A stretch of 5,314 bases of DNA from Peptococcaceae bacterium BRH_c23 (GTDB taxonomy: Bacteria > Bacillota_B > Desulfitobacteriia > Desulfitobacteriales > Desulfitobacteriaceae). The translations under genes were made by a program, and so were the position numbers. The notes beneath the pieces were generated by a model. The model was not told where the DNA came from. It ran no database searches and worked only from the letters and a program-made list of their open reading frames with translations. Below are positions 4,710 through 5,314 of the stretch, piece after piece. The stretch's first letter is position 1. Every line of letters starts with the position of its first letter. Where the stretch lies: assembly GCA_000961805.1 (NCBI GenBank), contig LADV01000110.1, positions 1 to 5,314 on the forward strand, read 5' to 3'.

Positions 4710-4826
4710 ATGCATGATGTTTCTGAACTTCGGGCTATTATTAATGAGCGCCCTGATAGCACTTCCGTTTATCAAATCTTCTGTTTGAACTCAGCAATCT
4801 GGGTCAAGAATTACTTCTCCTTTTGA
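4710..4826 (+). CDS. Possible 38-residue leader ORF, unrecognised
   Basis: ATG 4710 opens a 38-codon frame that begins MHDVSELRAIINERPDSTSV, continues through a hydrophobic and aromatic stretch (YQIFCLNSAIW) and ends at TGA 4824-4826, 27 bases before the AraC-family start. It lies just after the predicted transcription start near 4703, so it would be the first frame on that mRNA. There is no convincing ribosome binding site; GAAG at 4703-4706 is weak and too close. The composition looks protein-like, but I recognise no family. It could be a fragment of a longer lost protein or a chance frame. Confidence 0.25.
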   Translation: MHDVSELRAIINERPDSTSVYQIFCLNSAIWVKNYFSF

Positions 4827-4853
4827 TTTATGCTATATACGGGAGGTGAGAAA

Positions 4854-5314
4854 ATGAATCAGGTTGAAACAGTGATGGCAGTGCAAAAAATGCAGGATTA
4901 TATTGAGGCCCATATATATGAAGAGATTACACTTAAGCAACTCTCAAATGTAGCTGGGTATTCTTCATGGCACTCGGCGAGAATTTTTAAAGAAATAACT
5001 GGAAGAACACCCTTTGATTATATTCGTGCGTTAAGACTCACCAGAGCAGCACTTGTTCTTCGCGATGAGGAACGCAAAATAATAGATGTTGCATTGGATT
5101 TTGTATTTGACTCTCACGAAGGCTTCACTCGTGCTTTTTCCAAAGAGTTTGGCTTACCCCCAAAAAGATATAGTCAAAACACTCCGCCTATACAACTTTT
5201 TATGCCTGCAAGAGTTTTCGATACCTACCGAGCATTTCATAATGGAGGAATGAATATGAGTGAGAAAAAAGCAACCAAAACAGTATTTGTGCAAATTATT
5301 GAACGTCCTGCCAG
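4854..5314 (+). CDS. AraC-family transcriptional regulator, 5' part (runs off the window)
   Basis: 153 complete codons are visible. Residues about 8-107 form the double helix-turn-helix of AraC/XylS regulators, here at the N-terminus. MQDYIEAHIYEEITLKQLSN (13-32) leads into VAGYSSWHSARIFKEITG (33-50), TPFDYIRALRLTRAAL (52-67), then DVALDFVFDSHEGFTRAFSK (78-97) and the closing FGLPPKRY (99-106). After a linker (about 108-142), VFVQIIERPA (144-153) looks like the first strand of a C-terminal GyrI-like effector-binding domain, as in Rob-type regulators. The start is set by GGAGGTGA (4842-4849), 4 bases before ATG 4854. The promoter is probably at 4688-4696. The target and ligand are unknown. The divergent YjdF-family gene is a possible target by position only. 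Confidence 0.92.
   Translation, partial: MNQVETVMAVQKMQDYIEAHIYEEITLKQLSNVAGYSSWHSARIFKEITGRTPFDYIRALRLTRAALVLRDEERKIIDVALDFVFDSHEGFTRAFSKEFGLPPKRYSQNTPPIQLFMPARVFDTYRAFHNGGMNMSEKKATKTVFVQIIERPA

Overview
The window reads as a piece of a low-to-medium GC Firmicute chromosome, most likely a clostridial one. This is inferred from A-rich Shine-Dalgarno sites, consensus TATAAT promoters, a cell-wall-binding repeat 2 (CWB2) fragment, and Uma2 and YjdF/DUF2238 family genes. A Peptococcaceae-type host (Desulfosporosinus/Desulfitobacterium relatives) is a guess and was not tested.

Left part (1-2440), mostly intact genes on the + strand. The window opens with the last 31 codons of an alpha-oxoamine synthase (glycine C-acetyltransferase/KBL type). 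Then come a Uma2-family PD-(D/E)XK nuclease gene (229-804) with a strong terminator, a two-gene YefM/Phd-ParE toxin-antitoxin operon (948-1501) whose promoter carries a perfect 16-bp palindrome, and a second, diverged Uma2 paralogue (1700-2278) with its own promoter and a terminator-like hairpin. The two Uma2 genes therefore flank the toxin-antitoxin pair, and each of the three units has its own promoter.

Middle part (2440-3870), a mosaic of broken genes. From left to right it holds the frameshifted 3' end of a nucleoside/BmpA-type ABC transporter permease on the - strand, a single CWB2 repeat on the + strand that abuts the permease piece at about 2885-2890, a small one-helix membrane-protein frame with a good ribosome binding site but an amber stop at codon 3, a LuxR/GerE helix-turn-helix start, and the tail of a GyrI-like effector-binding domain. 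None of these appears functional.

Right part (3899-5314). A complete YjdF/DUF2238 integral membrane protein lies on the - strand; a ribosome binding site fixes its start at 4534 and not at the longer 4573. It is followed by a 319-base non-coding stretch with an inverted repeat, an extended -10 promoter and a possible 38-codon leader ORF. Last is the 5' part of an AraC-family regulator (4854 to the window edge), which appears to enter a C-terminal effector-binding domain.

All five intergenic TATAAT boxes on the + strand are preceded by TGn (extended -10). I found no tRNA, rRNA, CRISPR array, complete insertion sequence or clear riboswitch. The most notable items are the Uma2/toxin-antitoxin/Uma2 arrangement, the amber-interrupted small membrane ORF and the gene-fragment mosaic. 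I do not see convincing evidence for a wholly new system.
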